From Smallanthus sonchifolius (taxonomy: Eukaryota; Streptophyta; Magnoliopsida; Asterales; Asteraceae), in contig CM042021.1 in assembly GCA_023525975.1 (NCBI GenBank), forward strand, positions 105,631,501 to 105,695,500: DNA of 64,000 bases, in the 5' to 3' direction. Under the pieces are notes generated by a model. That model was not told the DNA's origin and searched no databases. It worked only from the letters and a program-made list of their open reading frames with translations. Positions 20,951 to 32,570 of this stretch are shown one piece after another (the first letter of the stretch is position 1; each line of letters begins with the position of its first letter). A program made the position numbers and the translations under genes.

Positions 20951-22604
20951 TGATATGTCCTAAATTATACATGTTTTGCATGGATAATAATCCCCATATT
21001 ATGGTACTAATTGAATAACAACCTTGCAATTAATACTTAAGTCGTTTATATTTTATAATTGCAGGTTAAACAACGTCCCGAGAAAAAAAGAGCGAAAACA
21101 AGCCAAAATCATCAAGAAATCAAGCTTTCTCTTGAGAGTAGGAAGGAGCACACCCGAACTTTGACCTCCCAAGAAGTCAAAATTGGTCAACATAAGTCAA
21201 CAATCAGCAAAAGAAAAAAGGATGGAGAAAGGGGGATGCACGACCGTGCATCCCATTACACGCCCGAGCATTGGTCTTCCGTGTGCCCCCAAGATGCTTT
21301 CGTACCCTACCATCTGTAGCAGTGTACCTCTGGGTGTTTGCACGCCCATGAATTGCCTATTTTGGGGCCTATAAATAGAAGGCATGGGTTCTTTATTCCA
21401 CACACCCAATCCAGAGAGAAACAACACTCCTATAGTCTGTGTTCTGTAGTGGAGAATATAGACGCTCTTCCACTTTGTATGCAATAAGGGAGCCTACGAA
21501 ACTTAGCTTTATGCTTGTTCGTATGGCCATTCATGGCTAAACCCTTTGTATTGCTTGGGTAAAGATGAAGTTTGGTGTATGTTAATGTTTAACTTATGTT
21601 AATGTTTAGCTTTATGCTTGTTCGTATGGTCATTCGTGCTAATGGTATGTTTATGTTCTTTAATCATTCTCTCTTGAAACCATCTTTTTGATGGACTTTT
21701 TATCTTTATCTAAACTAGTCTTTAAACTTGTGAGTGTTCTTGATTTTTTAAATGTAAGACCGTAAAACCTTTTTAATCAAACTTTTCTTGAAACTTGTAT
21801 GTCTTTATTCAAGTAGATTTTGATAAGTCAACACTTGGTTAATATTGATAGAAATCGTACGTCTTTAAACTTTGTGATGAAACCAAGAATTGGTATACAC
21901 ATGTTGGGAACGGTACGTCTTTATACATGGCCCCATTGTTGCACTGCATCCTGGTGAACAAAGTCTTACCACTCTTTTAATAAAAATAAAGGTATTTAAG
22001 TTTGATGTCTTAAACCAACTCGGAGGTAGATCTTAAGCATACAATGTACGGATCTATTAAAGAGTTGAGGGTAATGATGTCCCTGACTGGGAGTCTTACT
22101 ATTTTATTTCTAAAGAACATAATTCGTGAACCAGATGTTGTGAGAATGAGGCTCAGCGTTGTACCGTTCACACATTTGTATTAGTCATACCATCGGATCA
22201 GTTAACATAACATTATCATATACCAAGCGGATTCGAAGCCCAAAGCAATACTCATTGTGATCTGATTATTCTCGAGCTATTTACACTTCTGCCATTTATA
22301 TTTCTGTTACACACTTCCCGCACATTTTACATTTCCTATTATTTACTTTACTGTTATTTACTTTTCTGCTTCACAAGCACGCAACACCAACTCAATAATA
22401 AAACTAGCTAAACGATAACAAATGTTGAGTATTGGAACTCGACCGTGTCCATTGGTTTGATACTTGGTTCTTACCTAAACTATACTATGTTGTGATAGGT
22501 ACACTGGCCTATTGTGTGTTTTAAAGTTGAGTATTTATCATTTTATAAATTTAAAACCTGATCTCGTGAAAAACTTTTTTATTCTATTAAAAACAAACGC
22601 ATCA
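20951..22604 (+). mobile_element. Athila-like LTR
   Basis: Starts TGATATGTCCTAAATTATAC and ends AACAAACGCATCA (TG...CA borders, about 1654 bp). TATAAATAG at 21370-21378 lies in a GGGGCCTATAAATAGAAGGC context, a good promoter. It is followed at 22605 directly by the interior of the T1 LTR (GGGTGTTTGGTATCATGG), so the Athila element was inserted in that LTR. The open frames at 21059 and 21183 fall in U3 and look incidental. Confidence 0.75.
21370..21378 (+). promoter_or_regulatory. TATA box of Athila-like LTR
   Basis: TATAAATAG in a GC-richer setting about 420 bp inside the LTR, positioned as a U3 promoter. Confidence 0.6.
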
Positions 22605-23016
22605 GGGTGTTTGGTATCATGGATACAATTTGTGAAAACATGGTTTTGTCTATTAACTCACCAGCTTTATATTGATCCAAATGTTTTAAAATATTTTTGA
22701 GCACAGGTGACCACTAGCTAGTAGTTTGGCATTCCAGGGCTATCCAGGTGGTGTACAGGTGCAAGGTTTTGACGACTAAGGATTGACTGAGGGCAGGTTC
22801 ATGTGGGACCCTAAGGTTTGGGTTAGTGGCTTGCTCTTTGAACTATAAGGCTAGTGGGATAGGTTCATGTTAGGAACCATGTTTTGTAAATATGTCAATT
22901 TCTAGTTTGTAAAACAATGTTATTATAATAACAAAAGTTTTATGTTTTAGTCTTCCGCTGTGTGTTTCTGTATCAACGTCACCGTAACCAGTATCTTGGA
23001 ACTGGGGTGTGACACA
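22605..23016 (+). mobile_element. 3' part of T1 LTR (truncated)
   Basis: Matches 16324-16732 nearly throughout (GGTATCATGGATACAATTTG, AGTTTGGCATTCCAGGG, TGTATCAACGTCACCGTAAC) and ends GGGGTGTGACA. The first part of this LTR is missing to the left of the Athila insertion. Together with 15548-17640 it brackets the chimeric element. Confidence 0.85.
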
Positions 23017-24380
23017 TATATCTAGACTCACGAGGGTTAAACACTTGTTTTGGATGTAAAAATCTCGGACCTTGATGGTTTTCATGCTTAGCCACCATCT
23101 TCATGCAGAAACAAGGATTTCTGCGCGAAGAAGCGACCAACCAAAACTACCAGGCGAAACTAGAAGGAAAGGAAAACTACCCAATTTCGCTTAGTTCAAA
23201 GGAAATGAAACTACCTAGTTTCGCTGAAGCTAAGAAAGCAAATCTGCCTAGTTTCGTTGAGGTATAGGAAGCAAAACTAATCTAGATTTGCTTGACCTCA
23301 GTCAGCGAAACTTCCTAGTTTCATTGAGCCAATGAAAAGTATAGATTTAATAGTTTGTTAATCATTAATTCAGATTATGTGCAACGTATCTCAGACTGAT
23401 TATTGTAGGTAAAAGATAAGCTAATCAGGTGAGTTCTATAAGCCCTCTTTGATGTTTTAATAATGTTTTGGGCTGGTGTGCATACATAATGAAATGATGT
23501 TTATGAAATGAAGTTTACGAAATGACGTTTTAAAAGTGAAGTTTTGAAAATGTGTTTATGAAATATTATTGTCAAAGAAGTTTATGAAGTTATTACGAAT
23601 GAGAAGTTATTAATAAAAACGTTATAATGCTTTAACTGAAGTTTGAAGTAAAGAAGTAAAAGTGTTTCAAAAGTCATGCTATGAACGAATCTTCCATGGT
23701 TCCTTTGTGAATCGAAGTGAAGTATGTTATGTATAGGCAATACCTTTATAGGGGCTTTTGTGGTTAGCCAACTGTTGTACAACTGGGGGTGACGACGGTC
23801 ATCATAAGGATTAAGGCGATCCTTTAAGTTTGGTACGTGCTATTCTTTGGGACGCCGTGCTTGAAGTTTGGGTCGTGTACTCTATGAAGTACCGTGCTTG
23901 AAGTTTGGTACGTGATACTCTTCGGATTGTCGTGCTTGAAGTTAGATTTGATGGTTACGAGAACGCACAGATTCGATATATTTGTTGATCTATGATTTTA
24001 TGATATTATTGCATGTTTACATACGCTTTTATTATAGAAGTTTAAATGTTGTGTTTTAGCAAAATATTTGAAGTTAATGTTTTATTTTAAAGCTAGAACT
24101 CACTCAGCGAAATTGACTTTTTAGTATGCACATTCAGGTTAAGTGTAGGAAGAGAAGTGGCACGGATGCTTGGCAAGCGAGGAAGAGTTACCCGGTTATC
24201 AAAAAGTCTAGCATCCCGTTATGTTTGAATGTTAAGATAGTATTTACGTTTTAATTTTATGGACATGTTATGTTATGTTTGAATGAAATTTTCCGCTGCA
24301 TTATTGATATTGAAAGTTTAAGAACTAAATGTTTATGAATAATTCCTACATGTGAGGCCTCCCGGGTTTGGGGCCTTACA
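23017..24380 (+). mobile_element. LTR of gypsy family T2 (5' truncated)
   Basis: Ends GGGGCCTTACA, followed at once by a primer site (AATTGGTATTAGAGC). The left border is missing where it abuts the T1 LTR. Contents in order: an array of AGTTTCGC/GCGAAACT words (23125-23335), a perfect donor-like ATCAGGTGAGTTC at 23424, TTTACGAAAT-type repeats, a GTGCTTGAAGTTTGG tandem array (23830-23945), then AACTCACTCAGCGAAATTGAC and the acceptor-like GTATGCACATTCAGG ending the possible intron at 24137. Same family as 4350-5360. Confidence 0.8.
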
Positions 24381-25045
24381 AATTGGTATTAGAGCAATAG
24401 TTTGAGAGATTCGAAGCCAAGTATCAGATGTATGTAGTAAGTAAAGTTTTTCCCTCTAAATGAGTTAAATTAGGATGAAGGTTTTGATGCTAATCATAAA
24501 GGTGATCAAACAGAAACCAAGAAGTAGCGTAATGGTTAATTACATATGGCCAGTGTATATTAACAACTTACCTTATTTGTTGTATTCTATTTGTTAACTA
24601 GCATGATGAAATTATTCCATTTTTCCTTATCTTTCAGTTAGGAAGTAATGGCTAGACAAGGTGGTGGTAGACGTGGTGGTGGTCGTACGGGATGACGTGG
24701 TAGACCGCTCGTCAACCGTAGGTAACCTGAAGAGGAAAGCGTTCATGGTAGTACGGAAGTTAGCCAGCATGAGACTGAAAGAACCCCCGTGATCGAGCAA
24801 TTTAGCTTCGAACCGGAAGTCAGGGTTGCCCTGGTGCAAGAGGGCAATGAGTTGTTACAAACCTCTCTACCTGCTCTGTTAGCTGAAGCCCTAAAGAAAG
24901 CCAACCAAGGGGCTGTTGGAAACTCCGGTACTAGAATAGTGAATGAAAATGAAGATGAGGAGGAGTACAGAAGGGGAACCCCTCAAGGGTGCACCTACAA
25001 AGGGTTCCGTGACTATGACCCTCTAATCTTGGACGGTAAGTATAG
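24381..25045 (+). pseudogene. T2 internal start and gag fragment
   Basis: The primer site TTGGTATTAGAGC is at 24382. gag starts at ATG 24648 (MARQGGGRRGGGRTG), with TGA at codon 16 (24693) and TAA at codon 26 (24723). After these the frame stays open (FEPEVRVALVQEGNELLQTS, LPALLAEALKKANQG) to GCTYKGFRDYDPLILDG, the region matching the YKSFGGCNPKPFDG block of T1 gag. It is cut near 25040 by unrelated sequence. A polypyrimidine-CAG (CTTATCTTTCAG) ends 11 bases before the ATG and could be a splice acceptor. The capsid core and everything downstream are absent. Confidence 0.75.
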
Positions 25046-25246
25046 TGGTAATTTAAAGGGGCAATTTAATCATTAGGATTTTTCCGCCCAAATTAAAGGG
25101 GCAATTTAATCATTTAAATACCAATATTCATTTTTATAACTTATAATAGAATTGAATAATTTATATATGAAACATGATGCTTCACTTAAGGAAATTAAAG
25201 GGTAAATTGGAATAATAACATTAATCACTGCAATTTCGCATTGACT
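25046..25246. repeat. Spacer with 24-bp direct repeat
   Basis: The phrase AAAGGGGCAATTTAATCATT occurs at about 25056 and 25098. Otherwise AT-rich with no recognised element. Confidence 0.6.
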
Positions 25247-25251
25247 AATTT

Positions 25252-28200
25252 TGTAAGGCCTCTTTCCCAGGAGATCTCACTTGTTAGAATTACTTATAAA
25301 CATAGTGATGTAAACTGAATAAGCTATAACTTCTTAAACATAGTGGAAGCGTACATCATTCTATTATATAAACAGCGGAAGTCTTTAACAATAAACGGAA
25401 ACAATTGTTTGAAAACACATAATCACATAATAGGATGTCAGTCTTCTGTCGGGCCACCATCACGCCTTGGCACGGTTCTTTCCTTTTTGCAACCTGAAGT
25501 GCATACTAAAAGTCAGCTAACGCTGGTGAGTTCTAGTTTAAAACAAGCAATCATGAACATTATTCTTTTCATAAACTTGTGTTTGTGAATACATATGTAT
25601 ATATATTCTTTTCATAAACTTGTGAGTGTAAGTACGTATGTATATATATTCTTTTCATAAACTTGTGAGTGTAAATATATATATGTATATATATACACCT
25701 TTTCTTTTTTCTACATTCGTATATCATTCATGTGTGAGTATGTATATAAATACATACACTTTTGTTATCTGTTGAACATTCATTGGTCTTACACATATGG
25801 ATGATCAACCCCTCATTGATTACGTAAGTTACAAAGACAAATGTTCTAGAACTACCGTCGAAGCCCATTTCGTAAACCGTCCGGCACTAAAAACTGTCCG
25901 TCATATCATAAAAGCGTCTGGCAAACCTTCGGTCGTCCGTCTAAAACCTTCCTACCATCGTAGTCCATCATATTCGCCCGTTTTCCCGAAGGCATCCGTT
26001 TCCCATGCGAACTATATATGAAACCACCCGTCATGTTCATAAACCGTCCGACAACCTTCGTTCGTCCATCATATCATAAACTGGCCTAGCGTCGTAGTCC
26101 GTCATATTTAGTCTACCTTTCTAGACTTTTTGTTCTGGCTGCATAATAGTCACATGGTCGTCCGTCGTGTCGTCCATAACATTTTATTCATACATAGCAT
26201 GCAATACATATATATATAATAATATAAAGCAAGATTTCAATCATTTAACGTTAAGTCATACATTCGTTTTACTCTTTGTAAACATTCAGTGTATCCATTC
26301 CTTGTAAACATTCATTGTATGCATTCTTTGTAATTATTCATTGTATGCATTCTTTGCAAACATTCATTTGTATGCATTCTTTGTAAGCATTCATTTGTAT
26401 GCATTCTTTGTAAACTTTCATTTGTCATGTCATAGTTCATCATTTATTATCATATAACACATACGGTCATTTTATTATTCATAACATTCATTTACTTTGC
26501 ACGCATACACTTCAGCCCCAAAATATTGGAAAACATTTGCACATAACACATAGGGGGCACATATAACTCACCTGATAAGCGGGTTCTAAGATACTATCAC
26601 TGGTCAGTAGGTGTCTCTAGGTGTCACACAATCTGTATAAATCATTCATATAAGTTAAGATGACTGACCTAACCGACACTTCGTTTCTATCTTTAGGATT
26701 TGGCGAACATGGACAAGTTCGCCACTCATGGCTTAGGCAAACATGGTAAGTTTGCCAACATGTGGTAAGTTCGCCTCTTTTACATTAGGCGAACATGTTA
26801 AGTTCGCCACTTGGCTTCAGGCGAACATACTAGATTTTCCTGAATTGGGTTTTTTCCCAAAACAACCAAACCGACATGAGGACGTCTAGGTAAAATACAC
26901 TTCTCTAATCCTAACGAAAGTCGGACAGAGTCCCGTTTGTTTTTATCTAAAACCCTACAATATAAATTGTCCATTTCCTTTATCAAAAACATGTCTAATA
27001 ATCCAAATCAAGCGAGCTTAGCCATTAGTATCGATATTAACATAACCATTGTGCTCGACAATTTATATTATATAAAAATAACTATTCGCTGTCGCTAATG
27101 TTTGTCAAATGTAATCTCTACACGTCTTCCTTAATTATGGTATTATAACCCAACCAATAATGCTAATTAACTTTCTACGATTTCAAGGAATATACTTTAT
27201 CGAACGCGACCTCTAGAGCCTGAACCGTATCATACCCGAACTTGACACGAACCACTTCTTTTGACTATACTCATAACTAGACGAAGAGGACTCCGAATTG
27301 GCTGATTCAAAAGCTTATGGTCTCGTCTCAACTCATCGATTACTACAAGATTAACACCATCCTTATGCCATGAACCGTGTTCAACCCCGCCATCACTGAA
27401 ACATCGTGAACCACCACGAACCGTCATGTAACTATTAATCACCATCACCTCCAACACCGCGAGCCATCAATACCCACCCTTGTTTCCACCGTTACCCACC
27501 ATTGGGTTGTTTCCATTATCAACACCTTGTCACCAACACACTACCTCGTGAACCACCACGACCACCCTAAGGACGCTAATGGCCACCTGCTGCCACCGTA
27601 CCTCCACCGCTAACCAACATCAGCCCCCATCAACTACCAGGAACCACCGTCACGCCATAACGCCACCACCACCGTGAGTTCACCACCACTCTCCATCATC
27701 TCCTCCACCATTAACCACTGTTCGTACCATCACCTTTTAACCACCATGAACCATAACCAGCCACCATAGGGCAATTATCTTGACACACAGTCACTATCAT
27801 CTCCGTTCACCTTCATCATCCTTACGTAGGAACCGTTACCATGAGCCTCTACTCACCACCTTGTCCGCCGTGAGACCCATACCACTACTGTTGACAACCA
27901 CCACCATTGTTTGCATGCCATTACGCCGGGAAGGGAGAGACCTCCCGTCTCTCTCTCCCTATCGTTGTCGTGATTCTGAAGTGAAGAAACGAGGGAGCGT
28001 TGTGTGTTTTTCGTCTTCGATGTACCACCATAACCATCGCGTCATTCTCACGGGAGTAGCTCCGGTGGCTCACCCCTCGCTACCATCGGGTGAAGGATCA
28101 GAACAAAAAGGGGAGGGGTTGGCGGCTGGGTAAAATAGGATTAGAATATTAGGTTTAAACAAATTTTTTTACTTTGCACCCCTCGCTGCCATCGGGTGAA

Positions 28201-28424
28201 GGATCAGAACAAAAAGGGGAGGGGTTGGCGGCTGGGTAAGATAGGATTAGAATATTAGGTTTAAACAATTTTTTTACTTTGCACCCCTCAACTTGTAGAA
28301 ATTACATTTCCAACCTTTTAATTCGATTAGTAGTTAACTTGTGGTGCCATGCTTTCATTCCTTGACAACCTTAGTCCTAAACGAATCTCGTTCTTAATTA
28401 ATTGGGAGAATTTGGGATTTTACA
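25252..28424 (-). mobile_element. Solo LTR, reverse orientation, 5-bp TSD (T2-related)
   Basis: Reading on the minus strand it starts TGTAAAATCCCAAATTCTCC and ends GGCCTTACA. It is flanked by perfect 5-bp direct repeats AATTT at 25247-25251 and 28425-28429, so it is a complete LTR of 3173 bp with no internal region: a solo LTR from intra-element recombination. Contents mirror T2: the AGTCAGCTAACGCTGGTGAG box near 25510, a donor-like ATCAGGTGAGTTAT (minus, near 26567), an array of AAGTTCGCC words (26700-26825), and a 106-bp tandem duplication near the 5' end (28071-28290). The open frames 27230 (minus) and 27780 (plus) lie within it and are not genes. Confidence 0.85.
28071..28290. repeat. 106-bp tandem duplication in the solo LTR
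   Basis: CACCCCTCGCTRCCATCGGG begins at 28071 and again at 28177, each followed by AGGGGAGGGGTTGGCGGCTGG and TAGGATTAGAATATTAGG. A third start (CACCCCTCAACTTG) at 28282 ends the array. The two copies are nearly identical, so the duplication is recent relative to the LTR. Confidence 0.85.
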
Positions 28425-28429
28425 AATTT

Positions 28430-28795
28430 AAACCAAAATCCTACTTCCTATAAAATCATTCGGTGTATTTAGCAATCTAAAACCTAATTGTAACCTCACC
28501 ATTCGCAGTCGCAAAGCGGTGCACGAAATCAGAAGTCGTGTGTTTTGCTGCTACGATGGACTTCAACATAATTGTATGTTGCATTATCCATAGTTAAAAG
28601 TAGAGACCGACTGAAAGTATTAATCTTATATAAAGATGGTAAACTTACCAATAGAACATCAAATGTTGTATACAAATGAAGTATTTGGAGATTTATGAAT
28701 TATAACCGTAACTTTTCATTTTTCATTATTATACGTAATACGTAATTTCAATAATAAGAAGTACTTAAAGATTTATGAATTATATCTTTTTCATT
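28430..28795. other. Spacer between two solo LTRs
   Basis: Non-coding. It contains a short duplicated phrase (AGATTTATGAATTATA at 28689 and 28769) and CGTAATACGTAATTTCAATA. No gene is seen. Confidence 0.5.
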
Positions 28796-28800
28796 ATTCA

Positions 28801-30696
28801 TGAAACGACCCAAATCGGGTACATCTCAAAGTTGGCACAAAACATAACAAACATAGTTCTTAAACTGGAAATCAGAATCTATTATAGCGGAAGTCTTGTT
28901 CAACAATCATAAACAATATAAACTTTAACTCTAACTAAACATTGTTCAATCATAAACTCTCTAGAAAGAGAATGTCAGTGTTCAACGCAGCAACCCGACA
29001 GTCCATGCTATCCAGCCCTCGCGGCTCCTTTACTCACACTTTCCATTTACCCTTACTACCTGTTATGCATAATAAAAAGTCAGCTAACGCTGGTGAGTTC
29101 TATCTTTACTTTAAACTGTAAACTATAAACTGTAAACTTTCTTTAAGGTAGCTTAGTTTTATAAAATAAAATAAGCTTTCTTTCTTTACTTCAAAACAAA
29201 CTTTGTCTTTACTTTAAAACCATTGCAACGTAACAATTTATAAAACCGTTACTAAAACTTTACTTTTGAGGAAACATGTTAAGGTGTCATCCTTTACTCT
29301 TTCAAACTTTATTTTCACTAGTATAGGACAAGTGACTATCACATACTTTAGCTATCACATATGGATCATTGTCCGAGGATAAGATCCATTTTCTCGCTTA
29401 CACCTCAGGGTAAGACTTTTACTTTAACTGTGCCCACACCTCGGGGTGGGACTTTCTCGCTTACACCTCGGAGTAAGACCCCTTTGCTTGCTCACACTGC
29501 ATGGTGAGACTTTTACTTTGCTTGCTCACACCTCGGGGTGAGACTTCTACTTTGCTTGCTCACACCTCGGGGTGAGACTTCTACTTTGCTTGCCTGCGGG
29601 ACTTTCTACTTTACACTATTATGCAAATATATACTACAACACACAATATAATGCATACAAACATAAGCATATAACATGACATCTGTCACTGTCAAGCTAC
29701 ACCGAAGTGCAACTCCTTTACCTTTCTTTACTTTCACTCTTTACTTTCATTAAAATATTTATTTCAAAGATAGTACCATACTCTTTAACCATCTCTCTTT
29801 CTTTTTATAAAAATACATTTTTTATAAAACAATACTTTATCTTTCAAAATACTTTCTGTCAGTACCCATGCCAGCCCAAAACCATAGGAAAAAGAGCAAT
29901 AGGAACTCACATGTTAAGCTATCCTCCGTGTACTAGAACTGGTCCAATACGCTTTACTCTCTATCTGAATTAATGACTAAATAAACCCTCATTACTAACT
30001 CAGCGAAACTACACAATTTCGCTTCCTGTGCTCACGCGAAACTATAATCCCAGACTAAGGTTTTAAGCGAAACTATTCTTTTTAAGCGTGAAACTACTCT
30101 TTTTAAGTGAAACTAATCTTTTTAAGCGATACTATTACTCAGGCGAAAATGCTTGGCTAAGCGAAACTGCTGGCCAAGCAAAACTAGTTTCGTTTAGGGT
30201 TTTGCATGAAATGGCGGGTTTTCTTCCCAACAAATCAAGACTCGAACTTTTTACGTTCAAATCGTTCATTACACTCTCATGATACTAGATCCATGATTAT
30301 TTTCTCAATTCATACGTTAAAACCCCCACCTTTTTATCAAAACAAACCCGAAATCCACCATAAACAAAAAAACTCGAATTTAGTAATGGTTACCTGTTTT
30401 GAGCCCAACTCTTTGTCCCTTAGCTTATGTTGATGATGATGATCGATCCTTGAGCTCTACAACCCGAGACCCTACTTTCTATCTCTAAACTCTCTCAAGC
30501 TTTATCTCTCTAGAATTGTTTGCAAATGGTAGGAATGAGCTCATAGGGGTGGCGGCTAGGGTTTAGCCTCCCCCTCCCCTTTCATTTTTCGTCCCTTGTC
30601 ATATTAACCCCCTATCGTTTCCTCGTTTATTCTTTTTGTTTCTCAAGCATTGTTTGTATTTATTCCTTTATTATTTATTATTTTTAGGATGTTACA
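28801..30696 (-). mobile_element. Solo LTR of gypsy family T3, reverse orientation
   Basis: Minus-strand borders are TGTAACATCC (right, ending 30696) and GGGTCGTTTCA (left). Flanks ATTCA (28796-28800) and ATTGA (30697-30701) agree at 4 of 5, an aged target duplication. It is about 1.9 kb, the same family as 50247-52165. Inside are a hairpin array of TTGCTCACACCTCGGGGTGAG units (29395-29600), a GCGAAACTA word array (30000-30200), and a donor-like AAAACAGGTAACC on the minus strand near 30390. No internal gypsy sequence lies on either side. Confidence 0.8.
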
Positions 30697-30701
30697 ATTG
30701 A

Positions 30702-30856
30702 ACTTGTGTAATACACGAGTTTCTAACCTAGTAATATTAATATAGTAAAAGAGAAATTTCGGTAGTTTCGTTTTGGGATAATCAGTGTAATTTTGTGATT
30801 TTTTTTTACTAAAAAGGTCAAAATAAGTAAAAAGTAAAATGCATTAAATTTTACGT
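30702..30856. other. Spacer
   Basis: AT-rich and non-coding, up to the next MITE. Confidence 0.5.
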
Positions 30857-30859
30857 TAA

Positions 30860-31415
30860 GGTTATGGGGAGTACCCCTGTAAAACCCATCGTAAAGATGA
30901 GATGGCAGGTGCGATAGCATGGAACACCGCGCCTCCTTGGCGTGGTCCACGGTCATGGGACTATAGCGTGGAAAACTCCACGTTGTGGAAGAAGAAGTTT
31001 CTTCTCAAAATGGTTTGACCCTCATTTGAAATATAATATTATTAATATCGAAAATAGATAATAATCTGAAGAGGAGTTACTAATAACTATATTCTAAAAA
31101 TTAAAACAAAATAATATTAATTATTACTAAGAATAGTTATCAATATAATATTCTAAAAATTAAAAATAGATAACAAAACTAAATATAGTTACCAGTATAA
31201 TGTTCTAAAAATTAAAACAAAATAATATTAATTATATTAATTATTAAAACAAAATAATATTAAATTAAATTAGAAAAAGAAAATGACGTGACGGTGTAGA
31301 GATGTGAAATTATTTCCCTCAAATGTGAAAGAGTATGAAAAAGTTGTAGAATCTGATGTGACGCTGACGTGCAGCGGTGTGGAGGTGTGGAAATGTATAG
31401 GTACTCCCCTTAGCC
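30860..31415. mobile_element. Tourist-like MITE (556 bp), TAA target duplication
   Basis: Terminal repeats are GGTTATGGGGAGTACC and, reversed, GGCTAAGGGGAGTACC (14 of 16). TAA flanks both ends (30857-30859 and 31416-31418), the target preference of PIF/Harbinger. The interior includes CACGTCA/GTGGAG-type words near both ends and an AT-rich core with a repeated phrase (ATATTCTAAAAATTAAAA). Non-coding. Confidence 0.7.
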
Positions 31416-31418
31416 TAA

Positions 31419-31978
31419 GTGGCTTTAATACTAAAATCTACGGGACTAAATGTAACAAGTGGCTTTAATTCCTATGTTTGAAGAATATCGAGTTATGAAG
31501 CATAATTAGTCATAATCACTATTTACATGATTTAGAATGATGGCCCAAGTAGAAAATTCAGACATTTTGTTGATAAATATGATTAACACAGTGTTTTCAA
31601 AATCGGATTTGCCGGTTATACCTATTTGAACTATTTTCGTTTGAATCGACCGGTTATCGACCGGACCGGGTGGTCGGACCGGATTTCCATTTTTTAAATT
31701 TGTTTTTTGTTTTTTTTCTTTCAGAATCTTATTTTCTAACAAATTTAATATTGCAAGTTACATAACACAAAATATTTTTATAATTTGTATTCATATACGT
31801 AGTTTTAATATTTGTATTATTTATGATGTCATCCAGTTCAACCGGTCCGATCGATGGACCTCTAGGACAACTAGTTCATTGTCTGATCTAGTTCTCGAAA
31901 CATTGGATCAGAATTGTCTTTAAATTGACCAAAACGTCATATATGAGAACTTGATGATTAATTGGTTCAATGATGGCG
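31419..31978. other. Spacer with a CCGGTT-rich hAT-like remnant
   Basis: Between about 31588 and 31906 the sequence starts CAGTGTTTTCAAAATCGG and ends in a reversed CAATGTTTCGAGAAC, with CCGGTTATCGACCGGACCGG inside. This resembles hAT-derived repeats, but no convincing 8-bp duplication is present, so it is only a suggestion. Confidence 0.4.
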
Positions 31979-31981
31979 TTA

Positions 31982-32201
31982 TGGGATGCGGTATACTCCG
32001 CTGTGAGAGGGGCGTGAGCCTATGTGGTTGAGTCACGGTGTGAGAACACCACCCCCTCTCATGTGAGAGGCGTGAGTTTTCTCAAAGTTCGTGAGATTGT
32101 ATTTGACACGAATGTATGGTTGTGATTTGGTGTGAGAGATGTGAACACCACCCTCCTTTCATGTGAGTGGCCTTACATGAAAGGAGGTATACCGTATACC
32201 C
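31982..32201. mobile_element. Small Tourist-like MITE (220 bp)
   Basis: The left TGGGATGCGGTATACTCC and reversed right GGGTATACGGTATACCTCC form imperfect terminal repeats. TTA flanks both sides (31979-31981 and 32202-32204). The interior has repeated GTGTGAGAACACCACCC phrases. Confidence 0.55.
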
Positions 32202-32204
32202 TTA

Positions 32205-32570
32205 AAAGATCAAACGAACTCCCACAAGTGAACCAACATTTAAATTTGAATCCGAATGTGGTTCAACCAAAATTTAGTGATTTCCATACAAATAGGTCAA
32301 TGAGATGAAAGCTTGTGAAGTTGAATATTTATTCACAAATAGTGAAACTACAACTTCATAATGATCCATAAAGCAACCAATCATACCTGGTTCATATAAT
32401 AATGTAAAAATCTTGTCAATTCATGAAGAAGTTGAGAACATGTTAGGTTAAAAAGTGTGATACAACACATTTGTTGATTTTTTTGGTAATTGTCAAGATT
32501 GGAGGCATGAATCATACATGAAGATAATGCAACGTGTTTGTTCAAGTTAAGAAAATATACCTCAATTATT
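32205..32570. other. Spacer, nothing recognised
   Basis: AT-rich, no reading frame of note and no repeat structure identified. Confidence 0.5.

Noticed and set aside
21059..21484. Three overlapping frames on both strands
   Set aside because: They fall across the U3 and TATA region of the Athila-like LTR.
27780..28133. 117-codon frame rich in Ser, Arg and Pro
   Set aside because: Antisense to the GC-rich leader of the reverse solo LTR and runs into its 106-bp duplication.
29395..29600. CRISPR-like array of regular repeats
   Set aside because: Repeats are contiguous hairpin units without unique spacers, inside a plant LTR.
31588..31906. hAT element with CCGGTT words
   Set aside because: The ends resemble each other, but the 8-bp flanks match at only about five positions; left as a remark.
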